NCBI GenBank assembly: GCA_041393015.1
Contig: JAWKKV010000002.1
Location: forward strand, 62,001-126,000
DNA length: 64,000 nt
Source: JAGQYH01 sp041393015
GTDB lineage: Bacteria; Bacteroidota; Bacteroidia; Chitinophagales; JADIYW01
Direction: 5' to 3'
Positions 35,068 to 43,589 of the stretch are shown piece by piece; within the stretch, counting starts at the first letter, position 1; each line of letters starts with the position of its first letter. Position numbers and translations under genes: made by a program. The notes beneath the pieces are model-generated. The model did no database searches. It saw nothing but the letters and a program-made list of their open reading frames with translations, and was not told the origin of the DNA.

Positions 35068-36303
35068 CTAACCCTCAATTCTATCGGCAATATCAAAAGC
35101 AGCTTCAATACATTTATCCATGTTGTAATATTGCCATTCAGCAAAACGTCCAATTAAATAAAAGCCGTCTTTTTCCAATTGATTTTTGATCGAATTTACG
35201 GTAGCTCTTGTCTCAAATGTATTGATGACGTAGGAGTTAGGTTCGTAGTTAAATGCTATTGGCTCTAAGTGCCCAGGCATTTTCTTTAGTTCCTTTCTCA
35301 TTTCAGCCTCACTATACTTACCACTAAACTCTACTGTACAAGTTTTTCTTTCATCGACGTTATTGGTGTCGCTAAAATTACCGGTGTAGATGATTCTATG
35401 AGGGATAAAAGATTTTTCAGGGAAGTATAACCACGACAAATCTCCATCATCAGTGTAGCATAAAACATTTGAAGTGCCATTGGATTTAAATTCCTTAGCT
35501 GTTTCTAATTCATGGTTAAGCTCATTAGATTTGTTGGTCAATATATCACCCAATTTTCTGATATCGCCAGAATAAACAACTTTATCGAATAGTTCTCCAT
35601 TAATCGACCATTTACCATCAACACGATCTATTTTATTGATTCCTTCTCCAACGGTTATGTTTAATTTTTCTGCGAATCGATCAACGATGAATTGAGAACC
35701 ATCAACTTTAGCATAATAAAAAGTAGCATGAACCATGTTAGTTTCATCCTTTTTTATGATGTTGTTTAAAATGATTTCTTTCACATTAGGCATTGGAAGT
35801 TTTCCCTCCAACCAATCTAAAGGCACTTGCGTTAAATCTGTATTCCAAATTTTTTCGTTGTAAGGCTTAAAGTATAAGTTGTATAAAGTGGGGCCAAAAT
35901 TGCCTTCCAAAAACTCAGCAAAATTTGAATATTCAACATTTTGATCATGCACTAATAAATCATCAATGATGTCGGAAACAACTTCAGGTGCAAGCTTGTG
36001 AATATAGTTTTCTAGCGGATAGCCCAAATACATGTTATTCATGAATATTTTAGCATTTCTAGTCGCTTTTAAAAATTCATTATCTCTATCAAAATATTGC
36101 CAAAACCAATCTAATACTTTTTGATTTTTACTATTGAAAACATGTCCACCAACTCTATGAAATAAGTTGCCTTCTTCTCTGGTACATTTGATTAATCCAC
36201 CAATTTTACTTTCTTTTTCATATACGACAACGTCATGTTTATCATTAAGCATATTGGCTATTGACAAACCTGATATTCCGGTACCAATTACACAGATTTT
36301 CAT
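35068..36303 (-). CDS. UDP-galactopyranose mutase-like FAD protein
   Basis: This 411-residue flavoprotein has the FAD fold GTGISGLSIAN near the N-terminus with E at the end of strand 2 (VVYEKESKIGG), then HRVGGHVFNSKN and YFKPYNEKIWNTDLTQVPLDWLEGKLPMP, which correspond to the Glf blocks HxGPHxFxT and YNxKxW...W. The C-terminal LIGRFAEWQYYNMDKCIEAA is the second FAD contact. UDP-galactopyranose mutase makes UDP-galactofuranose for surface glycans. Several motif residues differ, so a related mutase or amine-oxidase-like oxidoreductase is possible. It forms a pair with the glycosyltransferase 13 bp upstream. Confidence 0.8.
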   Translation of the reverse strand: MKICVIGTGISGLSIANMLNDKHDVVVYEKESKIGGLIKCTREEGNLFHRVGGHVFNSKNQKVLDWFWQYFDRDNEFLKATRNAKIFMNNMYLGYPLENYIHKLAPEVVSDIIDDLLVHDQNVEYSNFAEFLEGNFGPTLYNLYFKPYNEKIWNTDLTQVPLDWLEGKLPMPNVKEIILNNIIKKDETNMVHATFYYAKVDGSQFIVDRFAEKLNITVGEGINKIDRVDGKWSINGELFDKVVYSGDIRKLGDILTNKSNELNHELETAKEFKSNGTSNVLCYTDDGDLSWLYFPEKSFIPHRIIYTGNFSDTNNVDERKTCTVEFSGKYSEAEMRKELKKMPGHLEPIAFNYEPNSYVINTFETRATVNSIKNQLEKDGFYLIGRFAEWQYYNMDKCIEAAFDIADRIEG

Positions 36304-36316
36304 TTGGATATTTTAT

Positions 36317-37051
36317 TTAAACAGTTGGCTTGTTACCACCTAAACGCATTAAGAAGTATTGAAACAAGGTTTTATAGGCATTTTTTACAGAAGAACTCGA
36401 CACCCTTGGAGAAGGTGCTTGGTAGTGAATTGGCACTTCAAAAATTCTTCTTTTTCGCAACAGATATCTAATCTCTGTTTGGTAAAAATGCCCTTTCGAT
36501 TTCAATGGATATTGTAACAACTTACCGATAACATCTCGGTGGAAACCTTGATAGCCGGAAGTCATATCTTTTAATTTCGTTCCTAAAAGTAGATTAGCTA
36601 AAGTAGTTCCGGTTTTGGAAAGTGTTCTTCTTTTAAACGGACTATCGCCCATACTACCACCATTAATAAATCTACTTCCAAAAGCACATTCGTTACCTTC
36701 ATTTAATACTCTTAAAAACATTGGTAAAGCTCGTGGATCATGCGACATTCCTGCATCCATTTCGATAATTAACTCGTGGTTATTGTCGTACGCTACCTGA
36801 AAACCTTTCCAATAAGCATCTACAACCGATCTGTTTTCAGGCGCCCAAACGGCCTCAAAACGAGGATCCTCCGCTTGTAAAGTTTGAGCATACTCTAACG
36901 TTTTATCTTTTGAAACATTATCAATGATGAAATAGATCTTTCCCGATCCTAATGCTGTCATCACATCTCCAAGTAAATCAGTAAAAGGATGAAAATCCTC
37001 TTCTTCATTTGCCATTGGAATTATCGCTGCCCAATCTTTATATAAATGCAT
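36317..37051 (-). CDS. Family 2 glycosyltransferase (DPM1-like)
   Basis: This 244-residue GT-A enzyme has a nucleotide-sugar site AAIIPMANEEEDF at the N-terminus, the metal-binding DAGMSHDP (about 97-104), FGSRFINGG and MTSGYQGFHRDVI, all typical of the polyprenyl-phosphate glycosyltransferases related to dolichol-phosphate mannose synthase. It has no C-terminal membrane helices, so it is peripheral. It precedes the mutase-like gene in the same operon, pointing to surface glycan or glycolipid synthesis. Confidence 0.9.
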   Translation of the reverse strand: MHLYKDWAAIIPMANEEEDFHPFTDLLGDVMTALGSGKIYFIIDNVSKDKTLEYAQTLQAEDPRFEAVWAPENRSVVDAYWKGFQVAYDNNHELIIEMDAGMSHDPRALPMFLRVLNEGNECAFGSRFINGGSMGDSPFKRRTLSKTGTTLANLLLGTKLKDMTSGYQGFHRDVIGKLLQYPLKSKGHFYQTEIRYLLRKRRIFEVPIHYQAPSPRVSSSSVKNAYKTLFQYFLMRLGGNKPTV

Positions 37052-37174
37052 TAGTTGTGTTAGTTTTTAGTAATTGTAAAAATAGATGTTTACTTTCATT
37101 AATGGAGTTTAGCAACAATGTTTCATTTATTCTTAATACCATAGATTACAATAGATTAGGACAAGTTATTTAAG

Positions 37175-37423
37175 TTATTCACTAGCTCTTTTAAACGCAC
37201 CGCCTAATACCTCAGCCATCTCTTTAAATTGTTCAAGTACTTGTTCGGTAAATTTTTCATCTACCAAATTATTGATATCACTCAATTTAGCAATCAAATC
37301 GCTTTCTCTTATTTTATAAGTTTGCTCCATCATGCCGACTTCAAATTTTATGGCAAATTTCATACTTAGTTGAAAGACGGTAATTTTTAATACAGGGTGG
37401 GGTATAGTGCCAATAATTCTCAT
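37175..37423 (-). CDS. Small conserved-looking protein, unknown function
   Basis: The 82-residue frame begins MRIIGTIPHPVLKITVFQLSMKFAIKFE and continues with EQTYKIRESDL and a C-terminal amphipathic helix. This beta-strand-then-helix plan and the GTIPHP..KITVF opening resemble a small uncharacterised protein common in Bacteroidota. It is soluble with no signal peptide. It lies 123 bp upstream of the glycosyltransferase on the same strand. No function can be given. Confidence 0.7.
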   Translation of the reverse strand: MRIIGTIPHPVLKITVFQLSMKFAIKFEVGMMEQTYKIRESDLIAKLSDINNLVDEKFTEQVLEQFKEMAEVLGGAFKRASE

Positions 37424-37620
37424 AAATATCTAGAATTGAACATTTTGTATGGGTAAAAATATATTAAATTGAATGGATTTGCAGAAATATTATCTTGTTT
37501 ATAATATTCCTTTTTTTTAATAAAATATAATTGTCCATAATTTTAAGTTTTAACCTTCGTAATTTAAAGACTTAGAAATTTATTGATATTTATTTTGCTG
37601 ACCTGCCGGCCGAGCAGGCG

Positions 37621-37845
37621 GGCACGAATGGCACGAATTTCTTAGATGTTTGTATTGATTTAAATAGCTAACTTTTATTTGATTCGAAATTCCTCAGATT
37701 TTGTTTTTCGCTTAAGCGAAAAAATTAGTGAGATAGACAGAAATCATTATTAGTATTGAAACATAGAATTTTTTTAAGATGATAGATTGAATAAATGAAC
37801 TTCCAAAACAATACGTTGATTCGTTAAATTAGTGCCATTCGTGTC
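37621..37845. repeat. 225-bp inverted-repeat element, copy 2
   Basis: Ends GGCACGAATGGCAC (37621-37634) and GTGCCATTCGTGTC (37832-37845) are complementary at 13 of 14 positions. A 20-bp perfect palindrome (TTTTTCGCTT and AAGCGAAAAA, 37704-37723) lies 83 bp from the left end, in a block that aligns with the centre of copy 1 (shared CTC.GATTTTG-like lead-in and AAAATYAGTG lead-out). Same size, same position of the palindrome, no ORF. Confidence 0.7.
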
Positions 37846-37889
37846 AAGAAAATTATAAGCTAAGCTGTGTGTTATAAACTTCAGAATAA

Positions 37890-37923
37890 TAAAAAAAGGA
37901 GATACTGCAAAGCATCTCCTTTT
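37890..37923 (-). terminator. Rho-independent terminator of the coiled-coil protein gene
   Basis: On the minus strand a perfect 10-bp stem (37894-37903 with 37914-37923) and 10-nt loop is followed by a T run (complement of A 37891-37897), 25 bp after the stop at 37949. Confidence 0.9.
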
Positions 37924-37948
37924 AATTTACATTTTAAAATAAAGTAGC

Positions 37949-38269
37949 TTATTTCTTAACTGCTCCTTTTACTCTTTCAATGTTGTTTTTGAATTCACCT
38001 TTAAAGAATTCAACTTCTTCTTTAAGATCAGCTACAATTTCTTTTGCATTAAAATGCTTAGTGAATTTAGTAGCTAATCTTTCTTGATACCCTTTTAAGG
38101 TAGTAGTTTGATGAGCGTACTCACCTTTTAATTTTTCAGTAGCTAATTTGTAGTTTTCTACAAATTTACCATATTGCTCTTCCGCTTTGCTTTGTACACC
38201 AGTAACATTTTCTTTTACTTCTGTAACAACTGCTTCAACTTTTTCTTTTACTTGATCTAAAACTTCCAT
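37949..38269 (-). CDS. Lys/Glu-rich coiled-coil protein (YtxH/apolipoprotein-like)
   Basis: This 106-residue protein is almost entirely amphipathic helix with heptad-like KVEAVVTEVKENV and LKEEVEFFKGEF repeats. It is rich in Lys, Glu and Val, has no cysteine and no signal peptide. Such small helical proteins are annotated YtxH-like or late-embryogenesis-like and are often abundant or stress-related. The strong promoter and perfect terminator fit high expression. Function is unknown. Confidence 0.75.
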   Translation of the reverse strand: MEVLDQVKEKVEAVVTEVKENVTGVQSKAEEQYGKFVENYKLATEKLKGEYAHQTTTLKGYQERLATKFTKHFNAKEIVADLKEEVEFFKGEFKNNIERVKGAVKK

Positions 38270-38289
38270 TTCATTATTTTTTGTTGATG

Positions 38290-38318
38290 CAAATATAGAG
38301 CGGCACTATAAAGTCAAA
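38290..38318 (-). promoter_or_regulatory. Promoter of the coiled-coil protein gene
   Basis: On the minus strand TTTG (38318-38315) and TATATTTG (38297-38290) are separated by 17 nt, slightly shorter than the usual 19-20 but with both boxes perfect. The -7 box ends 20 bp before the ATG at 38269. Confidence 0.65.
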
Positions 38319-38526
38319 GTATCAATTGATTTATGAAAGATTGATTTTAGTTTGAACAGAGTTTAAGTAGAAGTTTAATTCTGATTCACGAGTAGATTAT
38401 GCGAAAGTTAGCCAGCATGAAATAGCCATAAAAATGGGCACATTTAGAATGTTTGTCATTAATAACTTCATAACACAAATTGGAATGATGTGTTAAGTTA
38501 AGTGTTTTGACATTTGAATATTAGGC

Positions 38527-40062
38527 TTAATCACCAATTCCAATTGTAAAAGAGATGCCTGAATAAAATCCAACAGCATATTTTACTTTAGTTTTTAGTT
38601 CTTGAAACAAGGCTAAATTCTGACCTACTTCATAACCATTTTCCAATCTTGTAACAGGACCTGTGGCCATTCCACCGGTAACGGCTATTCTATATTTAGT
38701 ACCTAATACTAACGAACCACCTAGAAGGAAACTTGGTGAAATGGTGCCTCCACTAATTGGAATACCCACTCCAAAGCTACCTCCAAAATTTACTGCTCTC
38801 CCTGTATATGGATAAAAATTGACAAATGCTGCAATATTAGGCGTAAAATTACTGCCATTGGTTTCAACAATAGTAGAATCACCTCTTGCGTAATAATCCT
38901 TTGAGGCTCCAAAATAAGTTGGGAAAGCCACACCAATACTCGGACTGATTTTTAATCCACCACTTACATTTACTTTAAATGACTTTGTTCTAAGTGGATT
39001 CGGAGAATAGTTTTGAGAAGGTAAAGCATAACCAAAATCTGATTCTATATCATCTTCTTCGCCAGCATCTTCTTCAGAATTATCAATGGTACCAACTGGT
39101 GGAATAGTATAGAAAACTAGATTGATATTGGTTCTATCGCCTTCTGCTAATGCATTAGTGCTGTAAGTAAAAGACGAATTGCTAATAGAGAAATACAATT
39201 GTTGCATTAATTGTAGCATTTGTTCAATTTCTTCTTTTGAAAAAGTGGTTTCAAAATCTTCAATAGCATCTACCAAACTTTCAGTTTCTGTAGTGAGTTG
39301 CTCATATACTTGTAAGTTTTCTGAGCTGGCAAATCCAAAATTATCTTGTTGAGTCAAGTTTTCATATTTCAAAATATCTTTGGATACAAGTTTAACGGAA
39401 GCTATTTGTTCTCTACTTTCTTTTAGAATTGATTCTCGCTTTCTATAAAAGCTAGACAATTCAGGTTGATCGCCATTTTTTAAAGTTGTACTCACAATTT
39501 GCCTCGCTTGTTCTTTCATATCGGCAGGGTAGAGTTTTGTATTTCTACTTAAGATGTACAACTGATTTAATCCGAATTCTAGATCTTGAATGGTTTGTTC
39601 TAATTGCGCTAAATCGTAAACTTTTCTATTTAAAGTCATGAATTTATCTTGAACTGTTTTTAATTGAGGATCGTTGGCTACATCACTTGAAAAGCCAAAC
39701 TCAATTTCAGAAATATCTACACCTCGCTCATCAAACATGTTGGTTAAAACTCCTTTTGATGCCACATTGAAAATAGGAGAGAGCATGTTTAACAATCCAA
39801 ATGGATTTGATGACTCAATCAATGTTTCATTGGTTACTTCTGCTTCCGTGAACAACGCATTTTCATTGTAATTGATAACCTTAACCATAACATCAGTGCC
39901 GGATTTAACTACTGGTGATTTAACGGTTACTGTATCTCCACGTTTGTCGATTTTAAGATATCTACTGGTTTTACCAATATAATCATACTCAATAATTAAC
40001 TCTTGAGATTGTGCCATATATCCGAATACCATGGCGATTGCAACTAATAATAGACGATTCAT
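38527..40062 (-). CDS. Exported beta-rich protein encoded with the papain-MORN-M48 protein
   Basis: This 511-residue protein has a signal peptide (1-19, ending AQSQ). The N-terminal domain (about 20-110) is beta-rich (ELIIEYDYIGKTSRYLKI). Residues about 140-310 are mostly helical with coiled-coil character. A short acidic linker (about 325-345, EEDAGEEDDIESDFG) leads into a C-terminal half (about 355-511) of alternating strands with Gly/aromatic spacing (INVSGGLKISPSIGVAFP-like, NFGGSFGVGIPISGG), like an outer-membrane barrel. It is 17 bp downstream of the large peptidase gene and likely co-transcribed. It may anchor or export the system. I do not recognise the family. Confidence 0.75.
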   Translation of the reverse strand: MNRLLLVAIAMVFGYMAQSQELIIEYDYIGKTSRYLKIDKRGDTVTVKSPVVKSGTDVMVKVINYNENALFTEAEVTNETLIESSNPFGLLNMLSPIFNVASKGVLTNMFDERGVDISEIEFGFSSDVANDPQLKTVQDKFMTLNRKVYDLAQLEQTIQDLEFGLNQLYILSRNTKLYPADMKEQARQIVSTTLKNGDQPELSSFYRKRESILKESREQIASVKLVSKDILKYENLTQQDNFGFASSENLQVYEQLTTETESLVDAIEDFETTFSKEEIEQMLQLMQQLYFSISNSSFTYSTNALAEGDRTNINLVFYTIPPVGTIDNSEEDAGEEDDIESDFGYALPSQNYSPNPLRTKSFKVNVSGGLKISPSIGVAFPTYFGASKDYYARGDSTIVETNGSNFTPNIAAFVNFYPYTGRAVNFGGSFGVGIPISGGTISPSFLLGGSLVLGTKYRIAVTGGMATGPVTRLENGYEVGQNLALFQELKTKVKYAVGFYSGISFTIGIGD

Positions 40063-40079
40063 AATTCTTATTTTAGCGA

Positions 40080-43000
40080 TTAAAGATTGACATCGTAAAT
40101 GATGTATCCATCGACTTTATTCTGTTGGTTGATTTTAAATATAATGTTCTTATTAACATATACCCAATAATTATGGTTAGCAGAAGAAACGATGCTTACA
40201 GGACTTCCATAAGCGGTTTCAACGGCACTTACATCCTGTCCATTAGTAATATTTAAGGATGTTTTTTCTTTTCCATTTGCAGGATAGGTATAGAAATAAT
40301 AAGATTTATCAAGATTCCCTCGATCTAATTTGCCAAAAATCAGCAGTTCTCCTTCTTCATATTGAGTGGTGCCAATAATAGCTTTGTCATCTTTTAGCTG
40401 CCAAGTTTCAATAGCTTTGTTGTTGTAGATATAGTCTTGTGCAATATCATTTAAGGTTTTGCCACTAACTTTTTCAATAGTTCTAAAATCAGGTCTTGTG
40501 TAGTTATAAGTTACAGAGCCTGGTTCTGGTTTCCAATCACCTAATCCATTTGCTTCTGCATTCGCATTCGTTTTTTTCTCGACTACTTTGGCCAAAAGTG
40601 GTTCAAATTTAGTGGCTTTGATATTTTGTTTTGCCAAAATACTATTCAGCTGGAGAGCCTCTTCCCAATAGTCTTTGGCGTCGTCTTTTTCATCATTTAA
40701 GAAACTAACTAGAGCCAAAAGATCAAGTGTGTTTCTATATTCATTTTTTAGATTAGATTCTTTAGTTAATTTTCTAGCTTTTTTTGCTTTTACCCAAGCT
40801 TCATCATAATCCTTCAATAGAATATAGGTTGCACTTAGATTGTTGTAGCCTGGTACGTAGTTCTCATCAATTTTTATGGCTTCTTCAAAATATGATTTGG
40901 CTTGTGCTAACCATTCATTAATCACTTTTTCATTTTTCTCCCAACCCAATTCATCATCTCCTTTTGTTCCGCCACCAACATTATTATACAATCTGCTATT
41001 AAAATCAATCTCTAAAGGTAAAGCATAGGGAAAATCTTTTGTGCTTAGCGTACTAATTACTCTGTTAACATAATTAACGCCCAAGTTATTATACATTTCA
41101 GCAGTTGTAATCTTCTGCTCAATAATATGCTCGTAGCAAAGAATGGCATTGTCTGAAAGATCATTGTTAATTCCTTTTTGGTTAATAGCAGATAATATTG
41201 ACATGTAATTACCGGCTTCAAAGACAGGGATTAATTTTTTTACATTGGCTTCTGCAATACCTATTTGTTTAATTCTGAAATCCTTTGGAGGATAGCCCGT
41301 CATTTCATCCGGTAAAGAGAAGTTAGCATATACTTTTTCTATTACTTCTTCAGCCACTTTAAATGGGTCGTAACCTGAAACAAAGCTAAAAAAAAGACCG
41401 AACTCGTCGGCCTGTGTTTCATAATATCCAGTTTCATGTACTTGTTTAAAGGTTTCGGAGATTTGATCGCCCCATTCGGTATTGCCATAGGCATACCCAA
41501 AATCTCTACAGAAAAAATGATCCTTGAAATAGTGTCCTAATTCATGTGCTAACACTACCGAAAGGGCAGAAGCACTATCAGCTCCAAATGATCTACAGAT
41601 ATCAATAAATTTAGTGCTTACATGAATACCGGTATTCTTATTGGTATACGCTACATCTCTATTACTATTGATAATATTGATCTTAGGATTGGTTAGATCT
41701 GTTTTACCTAACGACCGCAAAATGTTATCCAAAACATCCTTTGTAAAGTTATGATAAGGATCTTCCATTGGGGCGCCTAAACCCGATTTTGGTATAGCAT
41801 TAAAGCCACCTTGTTTCATAGGTATTTGATTATGCGCAGGAGTTAACTCTTTGCCATGCTCAGTTCTATTAAAAATAGTGCCTGATTTATGCTCGCTATT
41901 GAGTACTTCTTCATTATCGGCATTAGAATAACCAAACGTAGCATCCGATTTGTTTTGGAAAACGCCTTTTACCCATTCGCCTGCTTGAGTTGAGCCATCT
42001 TTAAAGAATTTTGTACCCTTGCCATTTTGTTGATTATTGCTCCAATAGCCAATGTATTCGTTTCCACTTGGCCATATATAATAGCCTAAACCTTCTCTGT
42101 TACTCCAACTCCACATACCATCGTAAGTGTCACCTTCTATATAGCTGTATTTTCCGTGTCCATGTCGATAGCTACTTTTAAAATTGCCTTCATAAATATC
42201 TCCATCAGAATAAATGAATTTTCCGAAACCATTATCGCAATCACCACTAATACAGCCAGTTGTTGGATTAACAACACTTTCCACTTTTTCTTCTTTTTTC
42301 TCTTCAACAACAATAGGAGTTATTACGGATGTTGTGGTTTCCCAAGACGGTTCTGTAGTACCAACATATAAGTTATCTTTCCAATATCCTGTTGAGGTAG
42401 TCCCATTCGAATATAGCTGGACTCCTTTTCCATGTTTAAATCCGGCTTTCCAACCTCCGGCGTAAGATTCGCCTGTAGCGGAAGTATAAATACCTTCACC
42501 ATCAAAAAAGTTGTTTTTTAATTCTCCTTCATAAACTTCTCCAGTCGCCCATTTGTATCTTCCATAACCGTTGTTACAATCACCCAAAACACAGCCGGAA
42601 TTTGGATAATACTTATAGCCTAAATCCATATAAAATGCGGTGTGACCAAAAAGATCAGCGTCTTCATATTTCACCCAGAAGAAACCTTTGTTGCCCCATT
42701 CTGTACCCCAGCTATTCATTACTTCAAATGCTCCTCCGTATTTATTATCGTCATAACCTACAATTACCATGGCATGGCCAGGTTGCTTGTTATAAGTATC
42801 TTTTTCTTCTTGTGTAGGTGTCCAAAGTTCTTTACCACTGCTTAAGTAGTCAAATGAAGGCGGCACATATGCTCCCCATAACACAGGATGTCCTTGAGCA
42901 ACTGCCTTTTTAATATTTTCTACTCTTGTAGATTGCAGTCCTAAAGCTTTAGAAAATTCGCTTTGATCCCAATCAAATAATCGGTAATAGTTCTTTATTT

Positions 43001-43493
43001 TAAAAGTTCCTGCATTTTCTAAGGAAAAGTCTTCATAATCAGAATAACAAGTATATTCAGGTAAATAGTAGCGCTTAGCACCTTTGGTATAAAGAATTTC
43101 TAATGCATCTTCAAATAAGCCACCACTTTGGCAAAAGAAATCAAATTCTTCTTTAAATTGGTTATATATATAATAAGGACAAAATGCGGTAAACGTAATT
43201 TGGTTTCTATCGGTGATGTTCATTTGTTTGGCATATTCAATCGATAAAGCGCCATAGCTGGTTGACCATCCAACACAGGTTCCATAATCTCCTTGATTAC
43301 CCGGATATGGAGCATATTTTTTATGAGAAACAGCCGATGGTAAGCTTTCATCGCTATACCCTAATGTTGCATCATCCGCTTTAGGAACACTCTCATAGGA
43401 GTCCTTGCTAAATACGAGTCCTTTTCTTTGCGCAATGGCATTTTGTGAAAAGATAAAAATTGATAAACTGATTACTAGTAGAATACGTTTCAT
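40080..43493 (-). CDS. Exported fusion: papain-like peptidase, MORN repeats, M48-like metallopeptidase, TPR
   Basis: This 1137-residue protein has a signal peptide (1-21, ending AIAQ). Residues about 45-300 are a C1 papain-like peptidase with Q67, C73 (GTCVGWSTSYG), H240 (GHAMVIVGYDD) and N260 (MNSWGTEWG). Residues about 305-510 hold about seven MORN repeats (YEG.FK..RHGHGKY). An M48-like zinc metallopeptidase follows, with H650-E651-xx-H654 (HELGHYFKDHF) and E692 in ETQAD. Residues about 790-960 contain TPR-like helices (YNNLGVNYV, NNLSATYILLKDYDEAWVKA). The C-terminal ~150 residues form a beta domain shared with the protein at 47122-49026. All catalytic residues of both peptidases are kept. 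It is divergent from the caspase gene across 96 bp. Confidence 0.88.
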   Translation of the reverse strand: MKRILLVISLSIFIFSQNAIAQRKGLVFSKDSYESVPKADDATLGYSDESLPSAVSHKKYAPYPGNQGDYGTCVGWSTSYGALSIEYAKQMNITDRNQITFTAFCPYYIYNQFKEEFDFFCQSGGLFEDALEILYTKGAKRYYLPEYTCYSDYEDFSLENAGTFKIKNYYRLFDWDQSEFSKALGLQSTRVENIKKAVAQGHPVLWGAYVPPSFDYLSSGKELWTPTQEEKDTYNKQPGHAMVIVGYDDNKYGGAFEVMNSWGTEWGNKGFFWVKYEDADLFGHTAFYMDLGYKYYPNSGCVLGDCNNGYGRYKWATGEVYEGELKNNFFDGEGIYTSATGESYAGGWKAGFKHGKGVQLYSNGTTSTGYWKDNLYVGTTEPSWETTTSVITPIVVEEKKEEKVESVVNPTTGCISGDCDNGFGKFIYSDGDIYEGNFKSSYRHGHGKYSYIEGDTYDGMWSWSNREGLGYYIWPSGNEYIGYWSNNQQNGKGTKFFKDGSTQAGEWVKGVFQNKSDATFGYSNADNEEVLNSEHKSGTIFNRTEHGKELTPAHNQIPMKQGGFNAIPKSGLGAPMEDPYHNFTKDVLDNILRSLGKTDLTNPKINIINSNRDVAYTNKNTGIHVSTKFIDICRSFGADSASALSVVLAHELGHYFKDHFFCRDFGYAYGNTEWGDQISETFKQVHETGYYETQADEFGLFFSFVSGYDPFKVAEEVIEKVYANFSLPDEMTGYPPKDFRIKQIGIAEANVKKLIPVFEAGNYMSILSAINQKGINNDLSDNAILCYEHIIEQKITTAEMYNNLGVNYVNRVISTLSTKDFPYALPLEIDFNSRLYNNVGGGTKGDDELGWEKNEKVINEWLAQAKSYFEEAIKIDENYVPGYNNLSATYILLKDYDEAWVKAKKARKLTKESNLKNEYRNTLDLLALVSFLNDEKDDAKDYWEEALQLNSILAKQNIKATKFEPLLAKVVEKKTNANAEANGLGDWKPEPGSVTYNYTRPDFRTIEKVSGKTLNDIAQDYIYNNKAIETWQLKDDKAIIGTTQYEEGELLIFGKLDRGNLDKSYYFYTYPANGKEKTSLNITNGQDVSAVETAYGSPVSIVSSANHNYWVYVNKNIIFKINQQNKVDGYIIYDVNL

Positions 43494-43589
43494 AAATTTG
43501 GCATTATTATGGTTAAATTTAAAAAAGTAATTCGATTTTTGCTTAACTACGATTTACACATTAGCAAAAATCAATAATTATACCGAATT
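43494..43589. promoter_or_regulatory. Shared divergent promoter region with a 10-bp inverted repeat
   Basis: The 96-bp gap holds GATTTTTGCT (43534-43543) and AGCAAAAATC (43563-43572), a perfect inverted repeat with 19-bp spacing, centred at 43553, close to the midpoint between the two start codons (43493 and 43590). Each arm contains a TTTG/CAAA word, so arms may be -33 boxes facing both ways or a regulator-binding site. No clean TAnnTTTG follows either. Confidence 0.55.

Larger units (their letters stand above)
37424..37948. other. 525-bp gap containing a repeat element and a terminator
   Basis: No gene. 37424-37600 is featureless AT-rich sequence. A GC-rich hairpin (CCTGC 37602-37606, GCAGG 37614-37618) abuts the 225-bp inverted-repeat element (37621-37845). 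The terminator of the leftward coiled-coil gene follows at 37890-37923. Confidence 0.6.

Noticed and set aside
38527..40062. Beta-rich neighbour as a bacterial gasdermin
   Set aside because: It has a signal peptide, a coiled-coil middle and a C-terminal barrel-like half at 511 residues. Bacterial gasdermins are shorter, cytosolic and palmitoylated near the N-terminus.
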